In this document: positions 55,534 through 64,000 of the stretch, piece after piece
How positions within the stretch are numbered: position 1 is the first letter of the stretch
How the letters are laid out: each line of letters begins with the position of its first letter
NCBI RefSeq assembly: GCF_002067135.1
Contig: NZ_CP020105.1
Span: 2,852,001 to 2,916,000, forward strand
Direction of reading: 5' to 3'
DNA: 64,000 nt
Origin: Spirosoma rigui
GTDB taxonomy: Bacteria > Bacteroidota > Bacteroidia > Cytophagales > Spirosomataceae
Position numbers and translations under genes: made by a program
The notes under the pieces: generated by a model
Database searches by the model: none
Told to the model about the DNA's origin: nothing
What the model saw: only the letters and a program-made list of their open reading frames with translations

Positions 55534-55631
55534 TGCGCTGGTGTCCTCGTATTCAGTTTGTTAGCTTTCTTCTGCGGATGTTATCACATTCGGCGGGAAT
55601 TCATACATTTAGGGAATATCTCTAAACCTTT

Positions 55632-56534
55632 ATGTATATGCCCACCGCTACCGTTTTCCGCCCTTTCCTGCCTGGCTTGTTCGTTCTGACGGCCGTCTTT
55701 GGCTGTGAATCACTGCCTGATCCTGTTGCCGAATCGCCGGGCCAGTCTCGAATTGCATCGGCCGCCATTGGTACCTGTGATGCCCTGCTGGACGAAACAG
55801 CGTTGACATCGTCCGGCTGGACCAAGATATTCGAAGACAATTTCGATACGAATCTCAGCAAGTGGAACATCTGGAACGGGGGTGCCTATAACAACGAATT
55901 ACAACTGTACCAGGCGGCCAACCTGCAGGTAGCCAATGGTCTGTTGAGCATCACGGCTAAAAAGGAAACCGTAGTCGGCCCGACGTTGCCCGATAACCAA
56001 ACGCCTAAAACCTTTGCGTTCACCTCCGGTCGGATCGAGTGCAAAACGAACGTATCAGCCAGCTCGACCCAGCCCAAAGTGCGGATGATTGCCCGGATCA
56101 AACTCCCGACGGGATACGGCATGTGGCCGGCGTTCTGGTCGTACGGGGATAGCTGGCCCACCAACGGTGAGATCGATATCCTGGAAGCCAGAGGTAACGA
56201 ACCGTTTGTGTACTCGACGAACTACTTCTACGGCCGTCGGGCTGGTGTACCACTCGGTGGCGATAACTCTACCATTATCACATCCGGTGTGAGCCTGACC
56301 GATTGTTACCACGTCTATGAAGTGATCTGGCAAAAAAGTTCACTGACTTTCCTGCTGGACGGGCAGGTAGTGAACACAAAAACAGGCGGTTACGTCGCCA
56401 ACCTGTTCGGTAAGACCGAGCGCGTTACACTGAATCTGGCCGTAGGGGGTAACTTTTTCAGCAATTTAATTCCCACTGCTATTGTACCGGGCACTATGCT
56501 GGTCGATTACGTGAAAGTATTTACCGCCAAATAA
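55632..56534 (+). CDS. GH16 family secreted beta-glucanase-like lipoprotein
   Basis: A 300-residue protein with a signal and lipobox-like VFGC (Cys25). The GH16 beta-jelly-roll has IFEDNFDTNLSKWNIW near 66, TSGRIECK near 131, MWPAFWSYGDSWPTNGEIDILEARG over about 164-188 (catalytic Glu180, Asp182 and Glu185 in the EIDILE motif), and a C-terminal PGTMLVDYVKVF. The family hydrolyses beta-1,3 or mixed-linkage glucans such as laminarin, or agar/carrageenan-type galactans. The surface lipoprotein form suits polymer degradation. It converges with the phosphatase gene at a shared terminator. Confidence 0.93.
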   Translation: MYMPTATVFRPFLPGLFVLTAVFGCESLPDPVAESPGQSRIASAAIGTCDALLDETALTSSGWTKIFEDNFDTNLSKWNIWNGGAYNNELQLYQAANLQVANGLLSITAKKETVVGPTLPDNQTPKTFAFTSGRIECKTNVSASSTQPKVRMIARIKLPTGYGMWPAFWSYGDSWPTNGEIDILEARGNEPFVYSTNYFYGRRAGVPLGGDNSTIITSGVSLTDCYHVYEVIWQKSSLTFLLDGQVVNTKTGGYVANLFGKTERVTLNLAVGGNFFSNLIPTAIVPGTMLVDYVKVFTAK

Positions 56535-56541
56535 ACCGACC

Positions 56542-56577
56542 GCCTTTGGGAACACTAGTGTACCGTTTCCCAAAGGC
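56542..56577. terminator. Bidirectional terminator between convergent GH16 and phosphatase genes
   Basis: 11-base perfect arms (56542-56552 and 56567-56577) lie between two stop codons that face each other, with a CACTAGTG palindrome in the loop. T-runs are weak, so efficiency is uncertain. Confidence 0.6.
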
Positions 56578-56579
56578 AA

Positions 56580-58913
56580 TTAGTCTTTTACTACTTTTCG
56601 GGTGATGGATTGTTGCCCAACCTGCACTGTAAGCAAATAGGTCCCTTTTGTGTCGGGGAGCGGAACTGACTCCTGCACCAGCGTGGCTGAACTGAATTTT
56701 TTCTGATAGACCAGTTTACCCTGCATGTCGCGCAGTTGTAGTATCGTTTCCTTTTTCGCGCCAGCCGACAGGGTTACGTAGACCAGATCCTGTGTCGGAT
56801 TGGGATAAATCTGCACGTAGCCACCCGCAAAGGACTCTGTCTCCGTTGGCACCAGGACGGTGACGACGGCCTGCCCCGTAGCCGTCCCGGGTCCACAGCT
56901 GTTCCCAACCGTAGCAACGGTATAGGTCGTGGTTTGGGTGGGTTGTACCGTCAATACTGCCGGGCTTGTCGACGCCGAAAATGACTGTCCGGTTGATAGA
57001 GTACCCTGCCACGGTCCTTCCCCACCAAAGGTGAGCGTGAGGGATGCCGGACTGCCCTGCTGCACCGAAACCGTTCCGGTCAGGGTCACTGTCGCAGACG
57101 GTTTGATGGTGATGGGGTTACTGGCTAGCAACTGGGCGTAGTCGATACCCTGGGGGCGTACCTGAATCCGGTATCCGGTTGCGGCTGGTAAGGTCGCCGG
57201 GAGTGTTGCTTTGAGGTTCGTGAACGGCCCCGACCCAATAATTTGGTTACCGGCAAAACTGCCCGATGCATCAGACAGGAGAATGTCGTAGCGCCAGCCT
57301 GCTGCCTTCGTTGTGTTTTCGGGAATGGCCGTTACGGCAATCACGCTGCCGGCGCAGGCCGACGCAGTGGTCTGGGCAGTCAGGATGGGTGGCGGCAGCG
57401 TGGTGATGGTAAATTGATCGGTCAGGCATTGCTGCGCATCACTGACCGTTACCGGATACGTGCCTGCCCGGTTGGCAACCAACGAAACCGTGCGGCTGGC
57501 GGGAGTATTGGGCAGGCCTGTCCAGCGGTAACCAGCCGATCCCGGCCAGGAAGCTGATAACTGCACCGTATCGGCATATTCGGTAGTGAGCGAGCCCACC
57601 TTGCCTACGTTCTTCATCATCGTGAACGTATCCAGGATCGAGCCATCAGCGGCAATGAACTGAGCATCCAGTCGATTGTCGGATACGTCGAATACCAGGG
57701 AGCCGCCAAGCGTACCCTCCCGTCCGTAGACCATCGCCGGGTGCGGATAACCGGGCGACTGTACCCCCAGCGACCCGCCTGAGCCGTTTACAATGTACAC
57801 AGTGCCTAGTCCTTTGGTCAGGATAGGACAGGAGTTGGGCGAACCGTCGTAGCGGGCGGTGGTATTCTCGACCACATATTTCGATTTATCGAACGTATTG
57901 GCCAGGCCGGTATGCCCTTTCATTCGGTAATACCGTTCATAGTCGTGACTGTGCCCGTTGAATACAATATCGACCCCGTATCGTTCGAGAATAGGCGTAA
58001 GGCGTTCGCGTAGCAGCCGCATGGATTCTTCCGTGTCAGAATTATGGTTTCCCTTACTATATGGCGGATGGTGGAAGAAGACAACCGTCCAGGGCAGTTT
58101 GTTGGCAGCCAGATCTCGTTTAAGCCATTGCACCTGGGTGCCAGTCGTATCATACAGCCGCGCCTGCCCCCCTTCTTTCCCTTGCGAATCGAGCGAGATA
58201 AAGTGGACATTTCCGTAGTTGGCTGAGTAGTAGGACGCTGAACCGGACGCTACACCTCCGGCCTCTGCCTGCTTCGGTGTCGTGAAAAGTTTATAGTAGG
58301 CAATATCGAAGTTAGTCTCGCTATCGGCGTAGTCGTGATTACCGGGGGTCAAAAAGAACGGTGTATTCCGGAGGGTGGGCCCGTACACGTCAAACACGTA
58401 CTGCTGGTATTGGGCATCGGTGCCGCAGCAATACGCGTTGTCGCCCAGCCAGAGCCAGAGATCGGCGGGGTGGGTTGCGGTGGCATTCCGGTAGGCCTGG
58501 TACACGTTCTTCTGATTGGCGCTTCCATCGCCAAAATCACCCAGCACCCACAGTCGGAATGGGCGCGTGTCGCCGGCGGGCGGGGCCGTTTTAACATAAT
58601 AATCGGGTCCTGTTGCCAGCTTCACCTCATCATACCCAATGGCATAGGCGTAGCGCGTAGCGGGTTGCAGGCCCGTCAGTGTAATCAGGTGATCGAGGGC
58701 AGGCTGCGTTTCGGTCAGGCTGTTGGTCAGTTGTGTAGTTGACACGCCTGTCCAGACTCGTCCCAGGGTGGGTTGGCTCGTCTGCCACCGGATCGTGACC
58801 GAAGTAGGGGTAACTACCTGCAGATAGGGTCCCCGGACGAGGGCCGGATTTTGGGCCCGGACGCGTTGACTTAAAAGACTCAACAGGCAGAATAGGTAGA
58901 TACTATAGCGCAT
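56580..58913 (-). CDS. Purple acid phosphatase-like metallophosphoesterase with T9SS domain
   Basis: A 777-residue secreted protein. A signal peptide (ending RVRAQ, 1-21) precedes a fibronectin-like PAP N-terminal domain (about 25-110) and a metallophosphoesterase domain (about 118-400) with the motif set GDFGDG (Asp126), GDNAY (Asp158, Asn159), GNHDYA (Asn192, His193), FFHHPPYSKGNHNSD and FNGHSHDYERYY. These bind the two-metal centre. Ig-like/PKD-type repeats (about 440-690) lead to a type A T9SS C-terminal domain (VQIYPNPTQDLVYVTL, LRDMQGKLVYQ, GTYLLTVQV). It is likely to act at the cell surface on phosphate esters, supplying phosphate. A terminator precedes it on this strand. Confidence 0.93.
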   Translation of the reverse strand: MRYSIYLFCLLSLLSQRVRAQNPALVRGPYLQVVTPTSVTIRWQTSQPTLGRVWTGVSTTQLTNSLTETQPALDHLITLTGLQPATRYAYAIGYDEVKLATGPDYYVKTAPPAGDTRPFRLWVLGDFGDGSANQKNVYQAYRNATATHPADLWLWLGDNAYCCGTDAQYQQYVFDVYGPTLRNTPFFLTPGNHDYADSETNFDIAYYKLFTTPKQAEAGGVASGSASYYSANYGNVHFISLDSQGKEGGQARLYDTTGTQVQWLKRDLAANKLPWTVVFFHHPPYSKGNHNSDTEESMRLLRERLTPILERYGVDIVFNGHSHDYERYYRMKGHTGLANTFDKSKYVVENTTARYDGSPNSCPILTKGLGTVYIVNGSGGSLGVQSPGYPHPAMVYGREGTLGGSLVFDVSDNRLDAQFIAADGSILDTFTMMKNVGKVGSLTTEYADTVQLSASWPGSAGYRWTGLPNTPASRTVSLVANRAGTYPVTVSDAQQCLTDQFTITTLPPPILTAQTTASACAGSVIAVTAIPENTTKAAGWRYDILLSDASGSFAGNQIIGSGPFTNLKATLPATLPAATGYRIQVRPQGIDYAQLLASNPITIKPSATVTLTGTVSVQQGSPASLTLTFGGEGPWQGTLSTGQSFSASTSPAVLTVQPTQTTTYTVATVGNSCGPGTATGQAVVTVLVPTETESFAGGYVQIYPNPTQDLVYVTLSAGAKKETILQLRDMQGKLVYQKKFSSATLVQESVPLPDTKGTYLLTVQVGQQSITRKVVKD

Positions 58914-58937
58914 ACAGTGATGAGAAATCCACTGTAA

Positions 58938-58980
58938 AAGTAAACCCGGCGTCAGGATAATTCCTACGCCGGGTTTACTT
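58938..58980 (-). terminator. Terminator between HTH gene and phosphatase gene
   Basis: 15-base perfect inverted repeat (58938-58952 and 58966-58980, 13-base loop, with inner AGGA/TCCT pairing). On the minus strand it is followed by CTTTTAC. It ends the HTH transcript 10 bases after its stop. Confidence 0.75.
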
Positions 58981-58989
58981 TGCTCTACA

Positions 58990-59394
58990 CTATCGTTTGG
59001 AGCTTACGATAGCCTGATTCATGCGCAACAGTTGCCGAACGGGCCAATCTGAATTGTTGTACAGTTCAATCTGGCTGACTTTTGTCTGAATCAATCGCTC
59101 TGCCTGACGGCGTTTATCATTCGGTACTGTTTTCAGGTAAGCGGGCAGTTCATGAAGGAGCTGGTTCAACTGAACGCAGGCCGTAATAGGCAGTGAAAAG
59201 TAAGCAGCGAGCCGCTCCACATCCGACAGTTTCCACAAGTCTGGCTTGGCGCGCCGGTTCCGGATGGCATTGCCACTAACCCCAAGGGCCTTGCCTAGTT
59301 GCTCATCATTGAGTCCGCATTCGCGCAAACGCCACATGATGGCCTGGTAGTTATTCGTAAAGGAGTGAAGGCAGGAATGTAAAGAGTCCGTCAA
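58990..59394 (-). CDS. Helix-turn-helix (XRE-like) protein
   Basis: A 134-residue protein with an XRE-like HTH at about 20-70: MWRLRECGLNDEQLGKALGVSGNAIRNRRAKPDLWKLSDVERLAAYF, where DEQLGKALGVSGNAIRNR forms the second and recognition helices. The C-terminal half is helical and basic (NDKRRQAERLIQTKVSQIEL), with no enzyme domain. The true start may be the ATG at residue 20. It is probably a small DNA-binding regulator, though no target site is visible. It stands alone between terminators. A toxin-antitoxin role is not supported, as no partner gene is present. Confidence 0.65.
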   Translation of the reverse strand: MTDSLHSCLHSFTNNYQAIMWRLRECGLNDEQLGKALGVSGNAIRNRRAKPDLWKLSDVERLAAYFSLPITACVQLNQLLHELPAYLKTVPNDKRRQAERLIQTKVSQIELYNNSDWPVRQLLRMNQAIVSSKR

Positions 59395-59921
59395 AAGAGT
59401 AGTGCGTTTAGGTGACCTTGACCAGTTGGTCAGAGCCAGCGTGAATACCAGTTTCGATCAATAACAGAGGGTACGTTTTAGACACCTACACACCTGATAT
59501 TACCGTCGCTACCCGTATTGGCATGACACACTATCCGGTGGCCAGTAAGCTGGCCCCGTGGAAGGTTATCGGAAAAACGACACTATGCCTGCAGACAGTA
59601 GTATCGCTTTCCCGAATGCAAAAAAGTAGTAGTTACGGAGGGTATTGTTGGTACTAATACCTGCTGTGACGAATTCTGTGCCACTCTCCGCCTTACCGGA
59701 AATAATGTAACTTTTACTTTACTAAGCCAGTGAGTAAAACAGGAAAATACATTTATGGAGTAATTTTTAGGACAAAAAATGGATTAGATCTCTATCGTTT
59801 ATATATTCTTAATGGATTTTTGTTGCTTTATCAATATTGATGCCAGACAACGAATAACCACGTGTATATAATTCGGGTGTGGAAACTATACTGTATTGTT
59901 AATTACGTATACACATAAAGC
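59395..59921. other. Intergenic region between HTH gene and ileS terminator
   Basis: About 525 bases with no convincing gene, repeat or RNA signature. It should hold the promoter for the HTH gene; the rest may be untranslated or decayed sequence. Confidence 0.5.
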
Positions 59922-59953
59922 AGAACGCCCGCTTCTGCAGAAGCGGGCGTTCT
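59922..59953 (-). terminator. Terminator after ileS
   Basis: A 15-base perfect palindrome (59922-59936 and 59939-59953, GC loop) 18 bases past the ileS stop on the minus strand, followed on that strand by GCTTTATG. Confidence 0.82.
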
Positions 59954-59971
59954 TTGGTGACAGCAGTTGTA

Positions 59972-62900
59972 CTAAACGATCGAAACTACCACACGTAGCC
60001 GGAATTCATCCATGTCAATTTCTGTGGCCGAACCGTTCAGGTCACTAACCAAGTCGAGTGAAACGGCCTGAACCTCCTGCCGGATATACTCCCTGTTGGT
60101 TTCGATGGCTTCAATCAACAGGGGATCGGTACGTTCCAAAGTAATTCGGATTTTATCCGTTACCTCAAACCCCTGATCTTTGCGCAGGTTCTGGATGCGG
60201 TTAACAAAATCGCGGGCAATACCTTCCCGGCGTAGTGCGTCGGTAACCGTCACGTCCAGAGCAACCGTCAATCCGTCTTCACTCGCCACGAGCCAGCCTG
60301 GAATATCTTCGGTCAAAATCTCGACGTCGGAGAGCTGAAGGGTGTATGGGTCGAGATGAAGTGTTCCTGCTTCTTCCAGCGTCTTCAGGTCGTCGCTGGT
60401 CATGGCCGTAATGGCGGCAGCTACGTCTTTCATCTGCTTGCCAAACCGGGGGCCGAGGGCTTTGAAGTTAGGCTTCACTTTTTTCTTCAGGATGCCGGAT
60501 GCATCATCGACAAACTCGACGGCTTTTACGTTGACCTCCGCCATAATAATGGGAGCTACGTGTTCAATCTGTCGACGCGTGTCGTTGTTCAGCACCGGGA
60601 TCAGAACCCGGCTTAACGGTTGGCGAACCTTGAGTTTGTGTCCTTTGCGGAGGGAGTGCACGAGCGATGACACTTCCTGGGCCAGTTCCATGGAGCGCTC
60701 CAGATCAGGATCAATGGCCGCGTCATTAACGGGATACCAGTCTGTCAGGTGAACCGAGTTCGTAGCGGCTGCCTGTTCACCGCCGGTGGTCAGGTTCCGG
60801 TACAGCCAGTCGGCAAAGAACGGAGCGATGGGCGACATCAGCTGCGACACCGTTGTCAAACACTGTTGCAGCGTTTGATAAGCAGCCCGCTTATCGAGTG
60901 ATAGCTGACCCTGGGTGGTGCCACCGGCCCAGAAACGCCGTCGCGACAGCCGCACGTACCAGTTCGATAGCTGGTCGGTTACAAAGTCCTGTACCAGCCG
61001 TCCGGCCTTGGTTGGATTGTAGGCCTCATACTGCTCCGTTACGTCGCGGATAAGGGTATTGAGTTTTGACAATATCCAGCGATCCAGTTCCGGCAGCTGA
61101 TGGGTTGGTACCCGGTCGGCGTGCGGTCCGCTGGAATACCCATCCAGGTTTGCGTAGAGCGCGAAGAAGTTGTACGTATTGAAGAGGGTACCGAAGAACC
61201 GCCGTTGTACCTCGCCGATACCATCGATGTTGAACTTGAGATTGTCCCAGGGTTCGGCGTTGGTGATCATGTACCAGCGCGTAGCGTCGGGGCCATACTG
61301 GGACAGTGTCTGGAACGGATCAACAGCGTTACCCAGTCGTTTCGACATTTTGTTGCCGTTCTTATCGAGAACCAGTCCGGTCGACACGACGTTTTTAAAC
61401 GCTACCGAATCGAATAGCATAACCGCAATGGCATGGAGCGTAAAGAACCAGCCCCGCGTTTGGTCGACGCCTTCCGAAATGAAATCGGCCGGGAACGACT
61501 TTTCGAAGACTTCCTGATTTTCGAAGGGGTAATGCCACTGCGCGTAGGGCATCGCACCACTGTCGAACCAGACATCGATCAGGTCCGGCTCGCGCTGCAT
61601 AACATTGCCGTTGGGGGAGATCAGGTAAATTTCATCAACGTAGGGGCGGTGCAGATCAAACGAAACCGATGGGTCGAGCGAACTCCCCACGACAGCCGTT
61701 ACGAATTTATCGTTGCGTTCCCGCTGCTCGCCCGACAGTTTGCCCGATTCAATGGCGGTACCAGCCAGGCTAACCAGTTCTTTGATCGACCCCACGCACA
61801 CTTCCTCGCCCGATTCGGACCGCCAGATCGGCAGGGGGGTACCCCAGTAGCGGCTCCGGCTCAGGTTCCAGTCAACGAGGTTTTCGAGCCAGTTGCCAAA
61901 ACGGCCCGTTCCAGTGCTTTCGGGTTGCCAGTTGATGGTTTTGTTCAGTTCAACAAGCCGGTCTTTTACCGCCGTCGTCCGGATAAACCAGCTGTCGAGC
62001 GGGTAATACAGGATTGGCTTGTCGGTACGCCAGCAGTGCGGGTAGGGGTGTTCGTACTTCTCTACCCGAAATGCTTTGTTTTCCTCCTTCAGCTTGATGG
62101 CAATCAGGACATCGGTACCCTTGAAGTTCGGATCGGCACGCTCCTCGTCGGAGTAGTACTCTTCTTTTACATACCGCCCGGCGAAATCGGTGATTTCGTT
62201 CACGAACCGGCCCTGCCGATCCACGATAGGTACGTCTTTCCCGGTTTCGTCCTTCACCATGATCGGCGGAATACCGGCCGCCTGCGCAACCCGGAAGTCG
62301 TCGGCCCCGAACGTCGGCGAGGTGTGAACGATACCCGTACCGTCTTCGGTAGTCACGAAATCGCCCAGAATTACTCTGAACGCGGGAGCCGATGGCTGCA
62401 CGTAGGGCATGAGCTGTTCATACTCGATATCAGTCAGGTGTTCGCCTTTGAACTCCATGACCACGGCCCATGGAATAGGCTGACTGGCGTTGTGCTCGCT
62501 CAAAGAATAGGCGTCGAAAGCCGGGTCGTACATGTTCTCAACGCGGTTTTTCTCGGCAAACCACCGGTTCACCAGCGCTTTCGCCAGTACTACGTTGACG
62601 AGTTGGTAGGTATAGGCGTTGAACGTCCTGACAAGAACGTAGTCGATATCCTTGCCTACGGTTAAGGCCGAGTTGGCCGGGAGGGTCCAGGGGGTGGTGG
62701 TCCAGGCCAGGATGTAGATATCATCTGATTCAGCCGCGTCGAACAGGTATGCTGACTTGCCGGTAAGTTTGGCTTTGAACTGCGCCACTACGGTAGTGTC
62801 GCGCACATCTTTGTAAGTGCCGGGCTGGTTAAGCTCGTGCGAACTCAGGCCCGTTCCTGCTTTGGGCGAATAAGGCTGGATGGTATAGCCTTTATAGAGT

Positions 62901-63427
62901 AAACCCTTGTCATACAGCTGCCGAAGCAGACTCCAGACCGATTCGATGTACTCGTTCTTATAGGTAATATACGGATTATCGAGGTCGACCCAATAGCCCA
63001 TTTTCAGGGTCAGGTCGTTCCACTGGTCGGTAAACCGCATCACTGTTTCTCGGCACCGGCGGTTATAGTCCTCAACGCTGATCGTTTTGCCGATATCATC
63101 TTTGGTAATGCCCAGTTCCTTCTCGACCTGAAGCTCGATGGGGAGGCCATGGGTATCCCAGCCGCCCTTCCGGTCGACCTGGAAGCCGCGCAGGGTTTTA
63201 TACCGACAAAAAATATCTTTGATAGTCCGGGCCATTACGTGGTGAATGCCTGGCGTGCCGTTGGCGGAGGGGGGGCCTTCGTAGAACGTAAACCGCTGTC
63301 CTGGCGCGTCGGGTTGCCCCTCGCGCAGCGAAACGGACTGTTCAAACACCTGATGCTGGTTCCAGTAAGTCAACACCTCGGCCGCGACCTGCGCGTAATC
63401 GAGGGATTCATATTGCTGATATGTCAC
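59972..63427 (-). CDS. ileS: Isoleucine--tRNA ligase, long eukaryote-like type
   Basis: An 1151-residue class I synthetase. Catalytic motifs: GPPSANGTPGIHHVMARTIKD near 51-71, where the HIGH motif appears as PGIH, and KMSKRLGN near 694. An editing (CP1) domain lies between (about 200-560; WTTTPWTLPANSAL), followed by the anticodon-binding domain and a C-terminal extension. The length and the IHHV variant match the IleRS form of Bacteroidota, which resembles eukaryotic/IleS2 enzymes and, in those relatives, is often less sensitive to mupirocin. It charges tRNA-Ile. A TATCTTTG box lies 43 bases upstream and a terminator follows the gene. Confidence 0.96.
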   Translation of the reverse strand: MTYQQYESLDYAQVAAEVLTYWNQHQVFEQSVSLREGQPDAPGQRFTFYEGPPSANGTPGIHHVMARTIKDIFCRYKTLRGFQVDRKGGWDTHGLPIELQVEKELGITKDDIGKTISVEDYNRRCRETVMRFTDQWNDLTLKMGYWVDLDNPYITYKNEYIESVWSLLRQLYDKGLLYKGYTIQPYSPKAGTGLSSHELNQPGTYKDVRDTTVVAQFKAKLTGKSAYLFDAAESDDIYILAWTTTPWTLPANSALTVGKDIDYVLVRTFNAYTYQLVNVVLAKALVNRWFAEKNRVENMYDPAFDAYSLSEHNASQPIPWAVVMEFKGEHLTDIEYEQLMPYVQPSAPAFRVILGDFVTTEDGTGIVHTSPTFGADDFRVAQAAGIPPIMVKDETGKDVPIVDRQGRFVNEITDFAGRYVKEEYYSDEERADPNFKGTDVLIAIKLKEENKAFRVEKYEHPYPHCWRTDKPILYYPLDSWFIRTTAVKDRLVELNKTINWQPESTGTGRFGNWLENLVDWNLSRSRYWGTPLPIWRSESGEEVCVGSIKELVSLAGTAIESGKLSGEQRERNDKFVTAVVGSSLDPSVSFDLHRPYVDEIYLISPNGNVMQREPDLIDVWFDSGAMPYAQWHYPFENQEVFEKSFPADFISEGVDQTRGWFFTLHAIAVMLFDSVAFKNVVSTGLVLDKNGNKMSKRLGNAVDPFQTLSQYGPDATRWYMITNAEPWDNLKFNIDGIGEVQRRFFGTLFNTYNFFALYANLDGYSSGPHADRVPTHQLPELDRWILSKLNTLIRDVTEQYEAYNPTKAGRLVQDFVTDQLSNWYVRLSRRRFWAGGTTQGQLSLDKRAAYQTLQQCLTTVSQLMSPIAPFFADWLYRNLTTGGEQAAATNSVHLTDWYPVNDAAIDPDLERSMELAQEVSSLVHSLRKGHKLKVRQPLSRVLIPVLNNDTRRQIEHVAPIIMAEVNVKAVEFVDDASGILKKKVKPNFKALGPRFGKQMKDVAAAITAMTSDDLKTLEEAGTLHLDPYTLQLSDVEILTEDIPGWLVASEDGLTVALDVTVTDALRREGIARDFVNRIQNLRKDQGFEVTDKIRITLERTDPLLIEAIETNREYIRQEVQAVSLDLVSDLNGSATEIDMDEFRLRVVVSIV

Positions 63428-63469
63428 GTCTGATAGGATCTAATCGCCCGTGCGACTGAAAAATAAGTG

Positions 63470-63477
63470 CAAAGATA
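63470..63477 (-). promoter_or_regulatory. -7 box of ileS
   Basis: The minus strand reads TATCTTTG, exact match to TAnnTTTG, 43 bases before the ileS ATG. No clear -33 box found. Confidence 0.55.
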
Positions 63478-63533
63478 CGGAAATCGTTGGGGGCACCGGC
63501 GGCTCCAATCGACAAACCCGATGTGGTGGCAAC

Positions 63534-63561
63534 AAAAAAGCGAACTGCCGTGGTTCGCTTT
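63534..63561 (-). terminator. Candidate terminator on the minus strand
   Basis: 9-base arms (63537-63545 and 63553-63561, AAAGCGAAC / GTTCGCTTT) followed on the minus strand by a run of six T. It would end the transcript of the partial gene at 63831 before ileS. Confidence 0.6.
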
Positions 63562-63690
63562 CGTACGTACAGGAATCGGCACGAGCCTTAAACGGCCCCT
63601 GTAGTATTAATTTCGTCAATAATAGCGATGAACTGGGCTATCGGTAATTCGGTTGCCGGGACATCAGCGATAAAGGAAAGAGTTTTCCAG

Positions 63691-63741
63691 CACAATCGTG
63701 TCCATAAGCCAACTCATAGTTGACTTGTGGACATGATTGTG
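63691..63741. repeat. Long imperfect inverted repeat in intergenic DNA
   Basis: 24-base arms (63691-63714 and 63718-63741) match at 21 positions around a CAT loop. Read as plus-strand RNA, two of the three mismatches become G-U pairs. No T-run follows on either side, so it is not a normal terminator. Confidence 0.6.
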
Positions 63742-63830
63742 CGCTAACAACTAATAAAACGGCAACGAACTATCTATAACGTTCATCAGGGGAAAAGCCG
63801 GGCCATGCGAAACACACCGTAACTCCGCAA

Positions 63831-64000
63831 CTACTCCTCCGTGTCGTCCCGTTTCCGAAGAGTCTGGATCACTTTTCCGTTCTCCACCAGTCGGGTGCGT
63901 AGTACGGTCTGTTTGGGAATGGCAACAACCAGGATGGGTTGCGACATGACCAGCTGGGGAGCGGCAGAGGTCGTATCTTTCAGGCGAATGTAGCGGACGG
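63831..64000 (-). CDS. Unrecognised gene, 3' end only
   Basis: The minus strand carries an open frame from the window edge to TAG at 63831-63833 (about 55 residues visible), reading like a real C-terminus: strand-rich LVMSQPILVVAIPKQTVLRTRLVENG and an acidic-basic tail KRDDTEE. The 5' end is outside the window. I cannot name the family. It is followed by an AU-rich terminator-like hairpin. Confidence 0.55.
   Translation of the reverse strand, partial: VRYIRLKDTTSAAPQLVMSQPILVVAIPKQTVLRTRLVENGKVIQTLRKRDDTEE

Noticed and set aside
58990..59394. Toxin-antitoxin pair
   Set aside because: Only one HTH-like gene is present; no short toxin gene lies beside it.
61433..62665. Open frame of about 410 codons on the plus strand inside ileS
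   Set aside because: It is antisense to a full-length conserved synthetase, has no family features, and arises from high GC codon bias.
1..64000. Prophage, integrated element or CRISPR array
   Set aside because: No integrase, transposase, phage structural gene, direct-repeat array or tRNA attachment site was seen.

Overview
The window looks like a chromosome segment of a Bacteroidota bacterium of the order Cytophagales, probably Spirosoma-like (an inference from gene content, not from an alignment). Supporting signs are PorP/SprF-type proteins of the type IX secretion system (T9SS), type A and type B T9SS sorting domains, a Bacteroidota-type IleRS, and TAnnTTTG -7 promoter boxes (TATCTTTG or TACTTTTG) before several genes. 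I see no rRNA, tRNA, CRISPR array, insertion sequence or phage gene.

Layout. 1-8.4 kb: a T9SS surface module with a giant repeat adhesin (5' end outside the window), two PorP/SprF-like outer-membrane proteins and an OmpA/PD40 protein. 8.5-9.6 kb: a stand-alone AAA ATPase, a terminator, then about 760 bases with little coding. 10.5-24.3 kb: a tight four-gene unit of a short TolC-like protein, a Wzz/Wzc-like chain-length protein with a decayed kinase domain, a 2243-residue NRPS-PKS-aminotransferase hybrid, and a C-A-PCP-TE NRPS. 24.6-42.6 kb: an exopolysaccharide or surface-glycan locus with a GT61 enzyme, Wzx flippase, two T9SS cargo proteins, an Sfp-type phosphopantetheinyl transferase, GT11, hexapeptide acyltransferase, GT2 and GT4 enzymes, a Wzy-like polymerase/ligase, a WcaJ-like phosphoglycosyl transferase with a receiver-like N-terminus, and a pseudo-receiver protein. 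43-64 kb: mostly housekeeping and scattered genes: sufB, DoxX, two small acidic proteins, an alpha/beta hydrolase, a beta-propeller phosphoesterase, a penicillin acylase, argS, a glutathione peroxidase, menA, a GH16 lipoprotein, a purple-acid-phosphatase-like T9SS cargo, an HTH protein, ileS, and the 3' end of an unknown gene.

How the parts may work together. The glycan genes supply most of a Wzx/Wzy pathway: initiating transferase, glycosyltransferases, flippase, polymerase, chain-length regulator and a TolC-like outer-membrane partner. The NRPS-PKS genes are co-directional with the export-type genes, with gaps of 10, 44 and 6 bases. The carrier-protein-activating enzyme lies inside the glycan locus. 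The assembly line reads A-PCP-KS-AT-ACP-AMT then C-A-PCP-TE. It predicts a short product: one amino acid, one malonate unit, transamination of the beta-keto group, and a second amino acid. This nonribosomal machine embedded in a capsule-like locus is the most unusual system in the window. Its product, and whether it decorates the glycan, is exported beside it or is unrelated, cannot be settled from sequence.
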